Source: Absidia repens
Lineage: Eukaryota > Mucoromycota > Mucoromycetes > Mucorales > Cunninghamellaceae
DNA length: 64,000 nt
Reading direction: 5' to 3'
Assembly (NCBI GenBank): GCA_002105175.1
Contig: MCGE01000026.1
Location: 124,001-188,000 of the forward strand
The notes under the pieces are model-generated. The model was not told where the DNA came from. It was given only the letters and a program-made list of their open reading frames with translations, and did no database searches. The translations under genes and the position numbers were made by a program. This document shows, one piece after another, positions 46,376 through 60,720 of the stretch. The stretch's first letter is position 1. Every line of letters starts with the position of its first letter.

Positions 46376-48891
46376 CTATATGTTGGATTGAGCGAAATAG
46401 AATTCCACAATCTACAATGAAAAAAAAAAAGTGAGACAAATATAGCATGTACTGTATATATATATATATTGTCCAGCACTTACCTGACCACTTGACGTTG
46501 CTTGTTCTGGTTCCTTGTCTTCACGAAGTCGGATAAATCTTGGGAAGCGTAGCGAAATACCTTTAGCATCATTGACTTGACCAACACCAGCCATATAGGT
46601 AGGACTGATACTAAGATCGGCGCATTTGACTTCAAAAATGACACTTGGTTCAAACCAGATATCCGGAGTAGCAGGATTATCACCGAGACAATAGAATTTC
46701 TTGGGTTGTGGGATAATATGAGGTTTGAGTTGTTCATACAATGTTTTGAGGATTTCTTCAGAAAACCCGGTACCAATCTTGCAAATCGTCTGAAATTCTT
46801 CCGTATCTGGGTCATAACAACCTAACAAAAAGCCACCATACACCGACGTCCGTTTGCCTCTACCATGGTAAGCGCCCATCACCACCAAATCCATCGAGTC
46901 GCCCATACCGTTGAGATAATCCTTCTTAACCTTAAGCCAATTCCTTGATCTACGGGACGGTTCGTATGTTGCGTGTTTTCCATCGAATGATTTCACCATC
47001 AACCCTTCACAATTGTTCTGAATCGATACATCTAAAAACGTTTGAATGTCAGAAATATCGGTCGAGTTCATGTATTCGGCAAAATAAAACTGATTCTTTG
47101 TTTCAATGAATGATGAGTGGAGGAGTCGTCGCCTTTCTTGAAAAGGTTCTTGTAGTAATGACTATCACATGAAATAAATAAATAAATTAGAACGCACAGT
47201 TTTTTCATTCATGAAGGGAAGGAGGAAGGAGAGTGCATACTTTTCCATTGAGATAAAGACAATCAAAGGCATAAATAGCCACACGCACTGTGATTTCGTC
47301 TTCCCGCACGTCTTTTCGTTTCCGGGTACTAAGAATCTGGAAAGGTAAGATAGAGCCTTTTTCAATGTCCCACGCCACAGCTTCACAATCTAAAATGAAT
47401 GACGAGGTAGATGAAGGAATCCACTATAATAAATAAAAATGGAGATCAGTTTTCAAGATCAGTCTTTCAACATGCATAAAAATAATTTACCTTGGAGATT
47501 GATTCCATGATATCAGGATATCTAACAGACATATCTTCGGAATTCCGACTGTAAATGGAGATTTTGCCATCTTCAGTTCGATGAATCTACAAAAAAAAAA
47601 AAAAAAAAAAAAAAAGTCAGCGGCCCTATTAGATATAGAGAATTACACCCTCTGCTCTCTTACCTGAGCGCGTTCACCGTCATATTTGTATTCGCAAGTA
47701 AATGCTTGGTCTTGAAAACGATCCAAGATTTCAGGTAATGATTTTGTAGGATGAGCCAACATGGGCTTGAGAGGAATACCAGGTCGCATAGTGCATTTTG
47801 AAAGGAGTTGATCGATTGGGTATTTCAGCAAGGCAGGGACAATCATATCATAATTTGGCAGTTGACTATTTTTTTTTTAAAAAAAAAAACAAAACAAAAC
47901 AGAACCAGTTAATCATTGTCTATTATAACTCTCGGGAGAAGGTATACGTTTTTTTCGTGACTTACTTATGAACTGATTTCAGTATATCCGTAGCAGTGGC
48001 TAAGCTTTCTTCTTTCTTTTGTTGAGGCCACTTTTCATAATCTATCACAGAAACAAAACAAAAAGATGAGTACGACCTGATCATATGCGAGAAAACCCCG
48101 TGGTTTACCTGGTTTGTTCATGACAGATGCTTGAGCAAGCGCAGATAAGACCGTTTGTTCAGCCATTCCGATCCGTAATTTGCCTTCCAATTGTCGAATC
48201 ACATATTTCGCCTCGTTTTCTTGACACGCCACTAACAGTCCTTGAATTTTATCCACCTTTTTGTTTTGTGACTACAGAGAAGAAAAAAGAGTTTCACGTT
48301 TATGTCTATCCTTTTTTTTTTAAACCAACAACTTACTGATTGTCCAGAGAGTCTTGCAATCTCTTTGAGAGTTTTGAATACATGCCCGGTGGTCAGAGGT
48401 TTGGGTTTAAATAACGTACGTTGAGACCCCTTGCTATTTTTCGCCACTGTGCCCAAATCACCGATTGTTGTATAGTCGTCCTTGAGTACCTTCATCGACC
48501 GTCCGGTTGATCTTGCAATGGCTTTCATCAAGAGCGATTCACCAATACCCAATTCCAACCCTTCATAATCTGGACATAGCTGATAATAAGAGAGAAAATG
48601 AATTGAATACCTGGTATATATATATCTATATGGTTGTGTCGTTTCGTCCTCTTACTTTGCTGATACACATGTATAAAATATCCAGTAAGTTATCAGGAGA
48701 CAATCGCATCACTTGAATAAAAAGAGTCACCAAGTTTTCTGTAATTGCTAACCGTTTGGTTGTTTCTTCACATTTTTCAAACGTTCGACAAAGGACAGCA
48801 TAAGGAACACTATATCCCATTTGACACGTCCAAATAAAAAAATATAATAATAATTAAATCTTCGGTCGTTCTAGAAAATACAATACAAATA

Positions 48892-48927
<36 letters not shown>

Positions 48928-49755
48928 TTGCGCACTTACGGGTCACCTTTCTTCCACTTTGTTCCTTTGATGATTTCTGCTTGATTGTTGATGGACATTT
49001 GAGTTCTGTACACATATAAAAATCAGTCAGTATCTATCTCAATGCCCAATAGCTATCCCGCCCAACTTACAATGCCTTCGCACTTTCTTTTTCATATGCA
49101 GTTTCGTTTTGTTGTTCCATTTCTTCTTGCGCTGCTTGTTCATATTCAAGTTCATCGTCTACGATCTCTTCGGTTGTTGTCGTCGTTGCAGGATTCAGTT
49201 CAGTGGACACCTTATGTTGTTCCTGGGAAGCAATCTTTTCGTTCACGGCTGAGGTAATGTTGATTGGGTGTTGGTCATCTTGTTCCTCTTGATCTAGATC
49301 TTCCTTATAATCTTCGTCGTTATCGTCGTCACCTTCATCGTCGTCATCGATAATAATAGATTTGGTTGCTCGTCGCTTTTGTTTGGGCATGTGGACTTGC
49401 TCAGTATCGCTATCAGAATCCAGATCGGTGTGTTTGCGTTTTTGTTCCGCGTCAGAGGTTCCTACATACATATCAAACAGCATGAGATAGAGGATAAAAT
49501 AAACAACGATAAAAACGCGTTTATGAGACGTCAAAAACGCGTTTGCGGGAACCTTACCTTTGATTTCCAGTGGAGTATCTACTTCCATTGACGGATCTTT
49601 GATTCCCTCTTGGCTTGAATTTGTTGCAGGTTTGCTAGAGGCTTTGGTAGCACCACCTCCAAAGAAAGATCTACATGATATAGTGAGTTATGAGTTTGAA
49701 GCAATGAATAAAATGTCCAGTTCGAATTTCCTTACCCTAGTTTTGCTTGTTTCAT
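46376..49755 (-). CDS. CDC9: ATP-dependent DNA ligase I
   Basis: Seals Okazaki fragments and repair nicks in nucleus and mitochondria. Thirteen exons: 49736-49755, 49558-49670, 49071-49461, 48940-49005, 48656-48809, 48337-48579, 48109-48271, 47966-48041, 47664-47865, 47491-47586, 47241-47423, 46484-47161, 46376-46411; 2421 nt, 806 aa. The N terminus MKQAKLGSFFGGG is a PCNA-binding PIP box split by the first intron. An acidic disordered region follows, then the DNA-binding domain. The adenylation Lys is Lys469 in [11 protein letters not shown]; later motifs include [39 protein letters not shown] and [12 protein letters not shown]. The last exon ends [11 protein letters not shown]. It shares a 182-bp divergent promoter with ATG16. 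Confidence 0.95.
48897..48924. repeat. (AC)n microsatellite in a DNA ligase intron
   Basis: About 14 AC units just before the exon at 48940-49005 (downstream side of that exon on the minus strand). Confidence 0.8.
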
Positions 49756-49937
49756 TCTTGTTCTTGTTGCGAAGAAAAAAAAAAAAAAAAAGCTGCGACC
49801 TCCAAAAATAAATTTTCTCCTTTTCGTTTTGTCTTCCCAAGGCTCGACCAATGAAATTGGACCTCCGACAATTCCTTTTTTGAATTTTTCTCACTGATGC
49901 CACTTTTTCTTTCCATTTTTCACACTTCACACAAATA
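49756..49937. promoter_or_regulatory. compact divergent promoter of DNA ligase I and ATG16
   Basis: Only 182 bp separate the two start codons. It contains a CCAAT on the plus strand and an ATTGG a few bases later (GACCAATGAAATTGG, near 49846-49860). No GGCGG-type motif was found here. Confidence 0.5.
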
Positions 49938-52592
<2,655 letters not shown>

Positions 52593-52993
52593 AATAGTAT
52601 CCCCACTTTTCGTATTGTAGTATTTACCAAAAATAAAATATCCCCACTTTCCTTTGTATTCCCCTTCATCCGATATACTTTATTACTGTTGTATTATTTG
52701 CACCCATTGTCCCTCACTTCATTCTATCCCTGGTAATTTATGGCATATATGTAATTGTCAATTATATCACCAGCAATTTATTTTATATGTGATCACCATC
52801 ATCCATTGTCCCCATATCATCCATTTCATGCTGTCGTCACTGCACCCTCCACTAGTTATAGTATCCCTCATTTCATTGTATCCCATATTGATTTTCGTAA
52901 AATACATGCATTTTTTATTATAAAAAACCAGAAATAAAATAAAATAAATATTCTACACTAGGAACGATTATTGACTTCAGTGATGGAAGGGAT
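52593..52993. other. convergent intergenic region
   Basis: Pyrimidine-rich 3' flank of ATG16, AATAAA near 52633 and 52935. No gene seen. Confidence 0.5.
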
Positions 52994-53344
52994 TTATTGA
53001 GAAGGAGAAGTGCGTGTACAGATAAACCCAGATTCAGTAAAGGTGGGGTTGTTGTTTTGGTCTGAAGTCAAGTTGGATCGAGTCTGGTAGCCGTGTGTTG
53101 TCATAAAATGTCGTATTTGATTTTTATCTAAACGTACTGTAGCCGCTGATCTTTGCTGCTGTTGCTGAGGATCGTGGTGCGCACAAAGAATACCTACACC
53201 ATGATTATCGTCATCAATTGTGAAGTACTGCGAAGTGTCTTGGTGTGTATTTACGAAGGATTCCAATCTTTCGTAGCTATCATTCATCGTCATGTCATTA
53301 GGTGCTGTTGTGTTTTCCGCCGGTGTATTGACAAGTCCTGGCAT
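52994..53344 (-). CDS. small hydrophilic protein of unknown function
   Basis: Not recognised. Intronless frame of 116 aa starting MPGLVNTPAENTTAP; the upstream in-frame extension runs into low-complexity sequence and is not used. It is acidic and Asn/Asp/Thr-rich in the first half (DDDNHGVGILCAHHD), has a short poly-Gln run, then RLDKNQIRHFMTTHGYQTR and a Ser/Thr-rich end. No signal peptide or membrane segment. The conserved-looking Tyr/His core suggests a real small gene, but no homologue can be named. Confidence 0.5.
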   Translation of the reverse strand: MPGLVNTPAENTTAPNDMTMNDSYERLESFVNTHQDTSQYFTIDDDNHGVGILCAHHDPQQQQQRSAATVRLDKNQIRHFMTTHGYQTRSNLTSDQNNNPTFTESGFICTRTSPSQ

Positions 53345-53558
53345 TCTGTGTGAAAAAGAAAAAAAAAATTGAGAAAGCAAGGGTCCCACCCACCCTTTTA
53401 TCATTTTTCACCAGGTCAAAAAAAAAAAAAAAGCTCCGCTGTTCTAAAACAATGCAGAGCCCCGAGGCTCTGCTTTCTTTTATTGTGAATCATAAAAGGC
53501 AACTATGCTAAAAATCAAACCCACTAAAACAAAAAAAATCTAGGTACTATAACGGTTT

Positions 53559-54874
53559 CTAATGTCCTTTGTAAACTGGTTTACGCTTTTCTTTGAAAGC
53601 CAACAAGCCTTCCAATCGATCTTTGGTATGAATGACTTGACCATAGTACGATTGTTCCACTTCCAAGCCAGAATCCCTAAGAAAGCAAGTTTAACGGTTT
53701 TTTTCTTTTTAGCAAACACACAAAATAGTGGGGGAGGGGAAGGCGATTTATATAACTTACATATCCAAATGAGCGCCTCGGTCAACCGCTAATTTCGCCA
53801 ATTTGACACCAATGGGACCATTAGGTAAGATTTTTTGACCAAGACCTACAGCTTGTTCGAAGCCAGATTGACCGTCTTTGGCATAGTTCACAATTCCATA
53901 TTCTTTGGCCTCCTTGCTATCCAAAATCGATGCGGTGAAGATCAATTCTTTGGCCTTAGAAGTTCCAATTAACCGGGACAATCGTTGAGTTCCTCCAGCG
54001 CTATAAAGGGATAAATAGAAATCAGCCAAAAAAATACAATGTGAGTGGCATGTTCAAAAAAAACTGCATGAGAGAGAAAGAAAAGAAAAATGAATAGGGG
54101 GATTGGGCTTACCCTGGTAAAATAGCAAGTCGAGTTTCCACTAGCCCCATCTTTGCCCGTGGACCTGCCACGCGCATATCACATGCCAATGCCATTTCCA
54201 TGCCACCACCTACAGCTGTCCCATCGATGGCTGCAATAGTAGGAATAGGCAACGTCTATTTGAATGATGAAGAACAACGGCAATATCAGTAAACATGTGC
54301 CATCCCCCCTTTTTTTTTTGTGTTAAAATATGTATTTCGAGTGTAATATCTTACCTCCAAGTCGCGGAAGGCTTGACGCAAATTGTACAAGAATTCAGAT
54401 ACTTGCGTAGGAGTCATGTTGACCCGTTCTTTCAAATCAGCACCTGCACAAAAGACGCCATCTACCAAACTTTCCACAATCAACACACGCGAATCACTAA
54501 AAGAAAAAGAAAAAAAAAAGGAAATGTCAAACCCCATGTTTAAATAGATTTCCTCCTCCTCCTATCCCACTCGCCCCATACACTACTGCCTTTTTTTTTC
54601 CCTTGACTTACTTTGAAAATCTAATTTCAGAAAGAGCTTCGCGAATTTCCTGTACCAGTTTGACCGACAAGGCATTACGAGCAGCAGGGCGATTGAGCTT
54701 CAATACGCTGATACCTTCCTGGTCGCCCTGTAAGTGCTCCAAATAGGCTTCCTTGGTAGCAGATGACGAGACGCTTTGAATAGAGCGTGCAAAGGAAGGG
54801 GTCAAAGCCTTGGCATAAATGGGCTGGAAGGATTTAGTAAGAGGGGTGGCAGTAAAAAGACGTCGGCTAAACAT
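53559..54874 (-). CDS. enoyl-CoA hydratase family protein, mitochondrial (methylglutaconyl-CoA hydratase type)
   Basis: Crotonase-fold hydratase, likely of leucine catabolism (AUH group) or general enoyl-CoA hydration. Five exons: 54612-54874, 54355-54496, 54113-54255, 53761-54000, 53559-53676; 906 nt, 301 aa. The N terminus [18 protein letters not shown] is Arg/Ser-rich without acids, fitting a mitochondrial presequence. Crotonase motifs: [22 protein letters not shown] (oxyanion hole), [18 protein letters not shown], and [19 protein letters not shown] holding the catalytic Glu. It ends [10 protein letters not shown], typical of the family. The AUH assignment rests on overall block similarity and could be another crotonase. 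Confidence 0.88.
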
Positions 54875-55419
54875 AATAAGTCAATAGTAAAATAAATAAA
54901 AAAAAAAAGAGAAAGAAAAAGAAAAGAATGACAAAAAAAAAAGTGCACGACCGTGCGAAAAAATTAAATTGATTTCCCCCCATCTTGACATACCGATGTG
55001 CTGCTGGGTTTGAATGAACAACTTGAGGAGCAGGAGGGACCTGACCGGATCGATCTCCTGTGATAAAAGTAGCATCAAGACAGCCCACCTTGAGCTGATC
55101 AAGTTTACAATAAGAGTTTATTTTCTATATAATGAATGCCCTCCTCCGGGATCATCAACAAAGAATAGTCAAAAATAAGCCAGAAAGCGTTACAAAGCGC
55201 TCGATAGCAGAGACTACATGCATAGAATGACCTATATTTATTTATATAACTGGAGAAATATGGCTATTTTCGATACCAAGTGAACTAAAACTACCTCGCA
55301 GTTCCTAAAGCACGAGAGAAAGAAGTAATTATAATGGGTGAACCAGAGAACGCATGTTTGGTAGGTCATTCATAAAACCCCCCCAGCTACAATAGCGATA
55401 TTGCTTAATATACAAAAGG

Positions 55420-56240
55420 TCAGAGGATTGATAATAAAGAGACACACTTTATTTTATTCAGATGTAGATACCACTATGGACAAACTAATACTAAACTAAG
55501 CTAATGAAGTCTCCAAAAAGCCAACTAATGATGGTTCTAAATCCTAGATCCAAAATGAAAGAATTTCCCCATGCATGTTGTAATCACTTTTCTGAAACCC
55601 CTTCTAAACTAGTCCTACCACTAACCTAAGTCCAACATAGCCGCATAGAAATTGTTTGGTGAAGAAAAAATGAAGAGAAAAAAAAAAACGAAAGAGACCC
55701 GCCAAAAAAAAAAGAGAGTATTTAAATATTCACCTGAGCGGGTTTTGAAATGTTTTTCTGCACTGTCGCTCGTGAGGATTTGGTAGACAAATGCTATATT
55801 TTTGGTGGATAAAGGAAATGTGCCTCCTCTTTTTCCTTCTTGTTTTACAAAACTCAAGACTTTGCAACGTCATCAACAACGGAGATTCTCTTATCGTGAA
55901 AGCAACCGCTGCGATTCAATGTAGTCCGCATGTCTGTTCATTTCTTTGGATAGCTTTGCAGTCAAGATGGAGCAATTCTGTCTGGTTTACTTTACTCCTT
56001 TTTATTTTATCATTCCCTATAGAATAGCTTACCCCTTTGATTAAATAGTTTATCCTTCATTATGTATGTTTTAAAATAACACACACACACACACACACTC
56101 CTCACACTCTACACATCTCATGTATAGATAGGCGTCAGGTGCTATCATTAGACTCCATAGTTTGGTTAGTTGTCATCGTTCATATCTCCATCTGAATAAA
56201 TTGTGTCCTATTTTTTATAGTAAAAAAGGCTGATGTTTGT
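55420..56240. repeat. dispersed repeat, copy E
   Basis: Blocks in order: TTTTATTCAGATGTAGATAC, AATACTAAACTAAGCTAATG, AAAATGAAAGAATTTCCCC with ATGCAT, TTCTAAACTAGTCCTACCAC, TTCACCTGAGCGGGTTTTGA with AATG, GATTCTCTTATCGTGAAAGC, GATGGAGCAATTCTGTCTGG and GTTGTCATCGTTCATATCTC. The last two are shared with copy D. Confidence 0.75.
55737..55752 (+). promoter_or_regulatory. GGCGG-N2-TTTRAA motif inside repeat copy E
   Basis: AGCGGGTTTTGAAATG after TTCACCTG; one base off in each box compared with copies B and D. Confidence 0.35.
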
Positions 56241-57091
56241 GTGCAGAAAAAAAATCTTCGAATTTTCCGTGACACCAAAATCCTTTTTAACGTTCTTGCT
56301 AAGCTGCATCGTAGAAGACTGTAGAATTAGAAAAGCAAGGCTTTCTGTATGAGGAAGTCAGCGAAAAGTCTGTTTTCTTTTGTGTTTTTGTAACTCGTTC
56401 AATTTCCATTTCCATTGGAACCAGAATAAGGACTCACAAAAAAAAAAAAAAAAAAAGAACACTCTTGGTTCCATTACTGCGTGCATGCAGCACGTCCCAC
56501 ATATCTCTTCTGTATACAAAAAACAACTTCTATCAGCTCCATCCGTCATTCATATCATACCATTGCTTCCCTTTGATAGTTCCAGATCCGTACACTGATT
56601 CACCAGCCACAACCCATATATGACACCCGCGCGTCTGATCAAGTCAATGCATTACAAAATAAACAAAAAATAAAACGACCATCTGACACCTGTCATTCCA
56701 ACCCTTTTTCACATGTCATGATCCAAATCCGATCCAGAACTGACGATTTACTATTTTTTCATAATAAACCGATCTGAAAGAAAAACAATCAAACAATCAA
56801 ATCACGGAGATACAAAAAATAAAGATGTCTATGCATATGTATATAAATTTTTTTTCATATGGATTCCATTTTATTTTAAATAGTAGTAAATAATGATAAA
56901 ATAAAGGGAAGGGGAAGAAGATGGTGAAGAAAAAGAGAGGAGAAAGTAAGACAAACGTACAAATAATAATAGAAATGAAGGATATGGAAAAAGGGGGAGG
57001 GGAAAAAAAAATAGGTAGGTTCTACAAATAGGTGAATGGATGACTAGATAAGAGGAAGAAAAAATAAACAAAAGACTAATAACTAATAAGC

Positions 57092-58871
57092 TTAGGCATC
57101 ATAGATTTTCAAATCCTTGTTGGTGTTGCCCTTCTTGATAGCCAAACCCAATTGTTCATTTTCAGAGTCGAAGGTGGTATAGAAGGCATTGGTGAAGGGG
57201 ACACCAAGGACCCAGTCGGTAGTAGAGGAACCCTTGGCCAAGAGAACTTCACAACAATCACGGTCGGCATCAATTTCACGGGTCCAGTAAGTGGCAGGGA
57301 GTTGAATGATCTTGTCTTCCAAGGTCAATTTGAGAGGAGGCAAGTCCTTGATTTCAGAGCACTTGACGCTATAGGTACCAGACTTGCGGTAGAACTTGCC
57401 ACCATAGGTCTTTTTGAATTCGTCGGCTTGGCATTCGGGCATGATGATATAAGGACTGGAGGTACTGATGGCAGCGATGGCGTTGTCTTGTTGTGGTAAA
57501 GGAAGCTTCTTACCGATCTTGGCGTGTTTGATGCATACGTCCCAGTTCTTGCTACCACCGTTCTTGTTGTCGGCCAAAGGAAGATAGGACACGTCACCTT
57601 CGATAGCTTTTTTGTCAACACCACCAATCACAAGGTAACCCGCGGGCTTTTCTTCTTCCTTGTTGTGTCGCTTGGCAAAGCCAAATCCGCCGGAGGTCAC
57701 ACCACCGTTATCACCGCCACCAGTGGCAGTACCGCTGTTAGCAGGAGGTTGAGCAGAAGCAGAAGCAGAGGGAGTAACGGTACCATTGTTGGCAGGGTTG
57801 GCAGGGTTGGAGCCGTCAGAGGTAGTAGGGGGAGGAGGAAGAGAACCATCGCCAGGAGGAGGGTTGGTGGTGGTACCGCCGCCGTTTTGATCGAAACCAG
57901 CACCGTTGTCAGTGGTGTACATACCGAATTGGGAGCTACCGACACCAGCACCTTGTTGATAAGCATTGGGTACAAAGGCGGAGGGGGGTAAATCGTCACG
58001 CTTGGCAAGATGACGGCTGGAACCGAGAGTGAGTTTGGAGGTGTTGAAGTTGACGGAGGGACCGAGACCGAGATAACCATCGAATCCTTCGGCGAATCCA
58101 CTCATACGGTAAGCGCCACCAAAAGGCATGTCATGGACCTTGATGCCTGAGAATTCAACAGTATCCAAGTAGATATGAGTGTCGACACATTCATCACCAT
58201 ATTTCACTGAGAATTTCTTGCCAGTGGGTTGACTAGTTTCGGAACGACGAGCATAGTAGGTACAACGATCGAGACAGTTTTCGGATTTACACTAGAAAGA
58301 AAGGAAGGAAGAAAAGAAAGAAAAACAAGGAGTTAACATATCATTCTGTAGTATGAAATAATAATAAAAAGGGGATGAAAGGACGGGGAGAAGGAGAGTG
58401 AAGGGAGTTGAAATATTTTTTTTCTTTGTCATATTTGGAATAGACTACTTACTCTAGATCCACGGACCCAAGAATAACCAGAGGCTACATAGGATAGTAA
58501 AAATGTAAGTTAATAAATAATAATAAAAATAACAAAGCTAGATGCGATAAGGTACTACTTACAGGTATCAAAAGCAACAGTGAATTCTTGAGGAGGAGTA
58601 CCAATTTGGATAGTACCTGCAAGCTATAACAATAATATATGAAAAAAGAGAAAGGTAAATAGGAGAAGTTAGCGGGTGTTTATGTGCCAAGGCTTTCTGT
58701 TATTTTCATTATTCATATCTATCCTTACCACACCATTATCGAGGCTTTACCACCAGCAGTGACGACACCGTTACTACGACGGTATAAAGGTACTTTGTAA
58801 GGTTCAGGTTCAGCAGTAACCGAAAGAGCCAATTGAGCAATGGCAGCAAGAGCAAGAAGAGTAGTACGCAT
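57092..58871 (-). CDS. secreted aspartic-protease-like protein, probably inactive; one-base frame break
   Basis: Pepsin-fold (A1) homologue. Exons: 58729-58871, 58563-58623, 58453-58484, 57092-58291, about 478 aa. Signal peptide MRTTLLALAAIAQLALSVTA. The sequence LAGTIQIGTPPQEFTVAFDT continues as SSGYSWV, so the first active site reads DTS instead of DTG. The second site reads ISTSSPYIIMP where A1 proteases have DTGT, so the second catalytic Asp is gone. A roughly 110-residue Gly/Pro/Asn-rich insertion (about aa 160-270) interrupts the N lobe. YLVIGGVDKKAIEGDVSYLPL and WVLGVPFTNAFYTTFD are normal A1 landmarks. Summed exons are one base short of a multiple of three: exon 1 reads GKAS then leaves frame just before its donor, where DNGV would be expected. 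Whether that is a sequence error, a weak donor (GTGTGG) or a real lesion is open. Confidence 0.8.
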
Positions 58872-60720
58872 TGTTGGGAGTATAAAGTAAAACGATTGTA
58901 TAGGGTATGTATTTCAATACAAGGAATGGAAGGATGGTGTTACAAAAAAAAGGTGATTCGATAAAAGGTAAGCGTTAGGTGATGAGGTTCGCGTTGACGG
59001 TCTTTTTTTTTCGTGGCTCTTGTTGTTCGTAGATTCGAGTGGTTCGCGAATGAAGAAGGGAAAATAAGAAAAGAGACAAACAAGAAAAAGAAAAGAAAAG
59101 AAAAAGGTGGAAAAGAGGATATCTATGAATAGAAGTGAAAGAAAGAAAGGAAAAAACTAAAATACAAAAAAAAAAGGAGCAAATGTATAGAAAGGGAAAT
59201 GTAAATTGAGGGAGTTTAAAAAGTCAAGGCTACTGATTGGCTTTTCGAGAGGACAAAACTAATTACCCGGAGTTCGAAAAATACAACGACCTGACGCCTA
59301 CTCAACCTTTATCATCATAATAAAATTTTAGGCCGTATTGGCTCACTTCCCAACCTTTGATGTGCCTTTAATTGAATGCTGCTATTTTTGTTCTTTTGGG
59401 TCACTCCATTTTCGTATTCATTTTTTTTTTTTTCCTAAATACCCCTTCCCGAAAAAACTACTCGAACCCAAGAAATAAGCTAGGCCCTGATAAAATTCTA
59501 TTTTTATAGATGCGGATGGTGGAAAATATGATGTACTTTTTTGTTACCAATCCTTTGGCAAAGGTGGCTAGTAATTCAACTGAAACTGGATTAAACTACC
59601 GATAAATGACGGAGAGTAAGCCAACAAAGTTTTTTTGTATCATCTTTGATAGCCCAAACTGATAAACAAATAAAAAGAGTGACCTGCAACACACGTGTAT
59701 CATACATATGTAGGACACTTTTGTTATATATTCTTAAAGTGAATAAACAGAAAAAAAAATACCATTCTTCTAATAAAATATAATAAAAAGTCAGGGCCAG
59801 ACAAAAGGAGGAACGGTGCTTCAAGGTCGAGACTTTCTGAAATGTATAAATATATACATCTTGTACTACTTCGTAATTCGATATCATTGTATGAATGCTT
59901 CACCTTGCTGTTAATTGTTTTGTTCTTAGGAAGACTTCTTCCAAAAATAGAGTTACTGTTTTTTTTTTCCTTCATAGATTCTCAATGAATGTGCGACATT
60001 TTAGTCTCGTTATGTAATTCATTTTTTAATGGGAACGAATCATCATCTGTCCTTATATAAAAAATAAATAAATAAACTTATATATCAGTGCGTAAGTTCA
60101 ATGTACATTGTATGGTTTGGCGAGAGAAAGGAGTAATGGTGGGGCATCTTCCATTGATCAAAGAAGCGTCTAACCTAATTCGAATCATCCGAGACATGTT
60201 ATATTTATCCTTTTTGTTTTCTTGTTCTTTGGTGTTCTTGGCCTAGACAGTCTGAGAGAGTCGGGCCTTTTATTTTATGCAATTATTAAATCCATCAAAC
60301 TGCAAATGAAATCTTGATTACTGTATTCCGATACTTCCATAATAAATACCTATTAGAAATAGTGATTTGAGATAAAATAATTTGCAATCATCCTCTTGAT
60401 CTGCATTAGCCACAATCCAAAAACACATAGATCGTCTTTTCTGAGATCGATATGGTTTTTATCCACACAAACGAATCATACACACCTCCTTTTTTCCCCT
60501 TTGATATCATTTATTAGAAAATGTACATCGACACTATTTCTACCCGCCAAGAATAATACTCTAAAAGGTCATCAACCTTCATTAACCAATCATACCCAAG
60601 TCAAATCCCATTCCGTTCATGCACATCATATACTTTTTCAATCCCTTCAAAGGCATAGCTAACCAATTTTTTTTTATTAAAAACTAATCTGACAAACTAT
60701 AACTTGCATACTACACTACA
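58872..60720. other. gene-free stretch
   Basis: Upstream region of the aspartic-protease-like gene (A/G-rich leader, a GATTGG CCAAT box near 59235) and 3' flank of ARP6. No repeat copy or supportable gene seen. Confidence 0.5.

Larger units (their letters stand above)
54875..57091. other. gene-free stretch with repeat copy E
   Basis: Upstream of the hydratase, a peptide-like stretch (FITGDRSGQVPPAPQV, minus strand near 55020-55085) remains unexplained. Repeat copy E follows, then AT-rich sequence with a (CA)n near 56078-56098. No complete gene seen. Confidence 0.5.

Noticed and set aside
57524..57991. Plus-strand open frame of 155 codons
   Set aside because: It lies antisense inside the last exon of the aspartic-protease-like gene; its Gly/Arg/Val-rich composition is a shadow of the Pro/Ser/Thr-rich coding strand.
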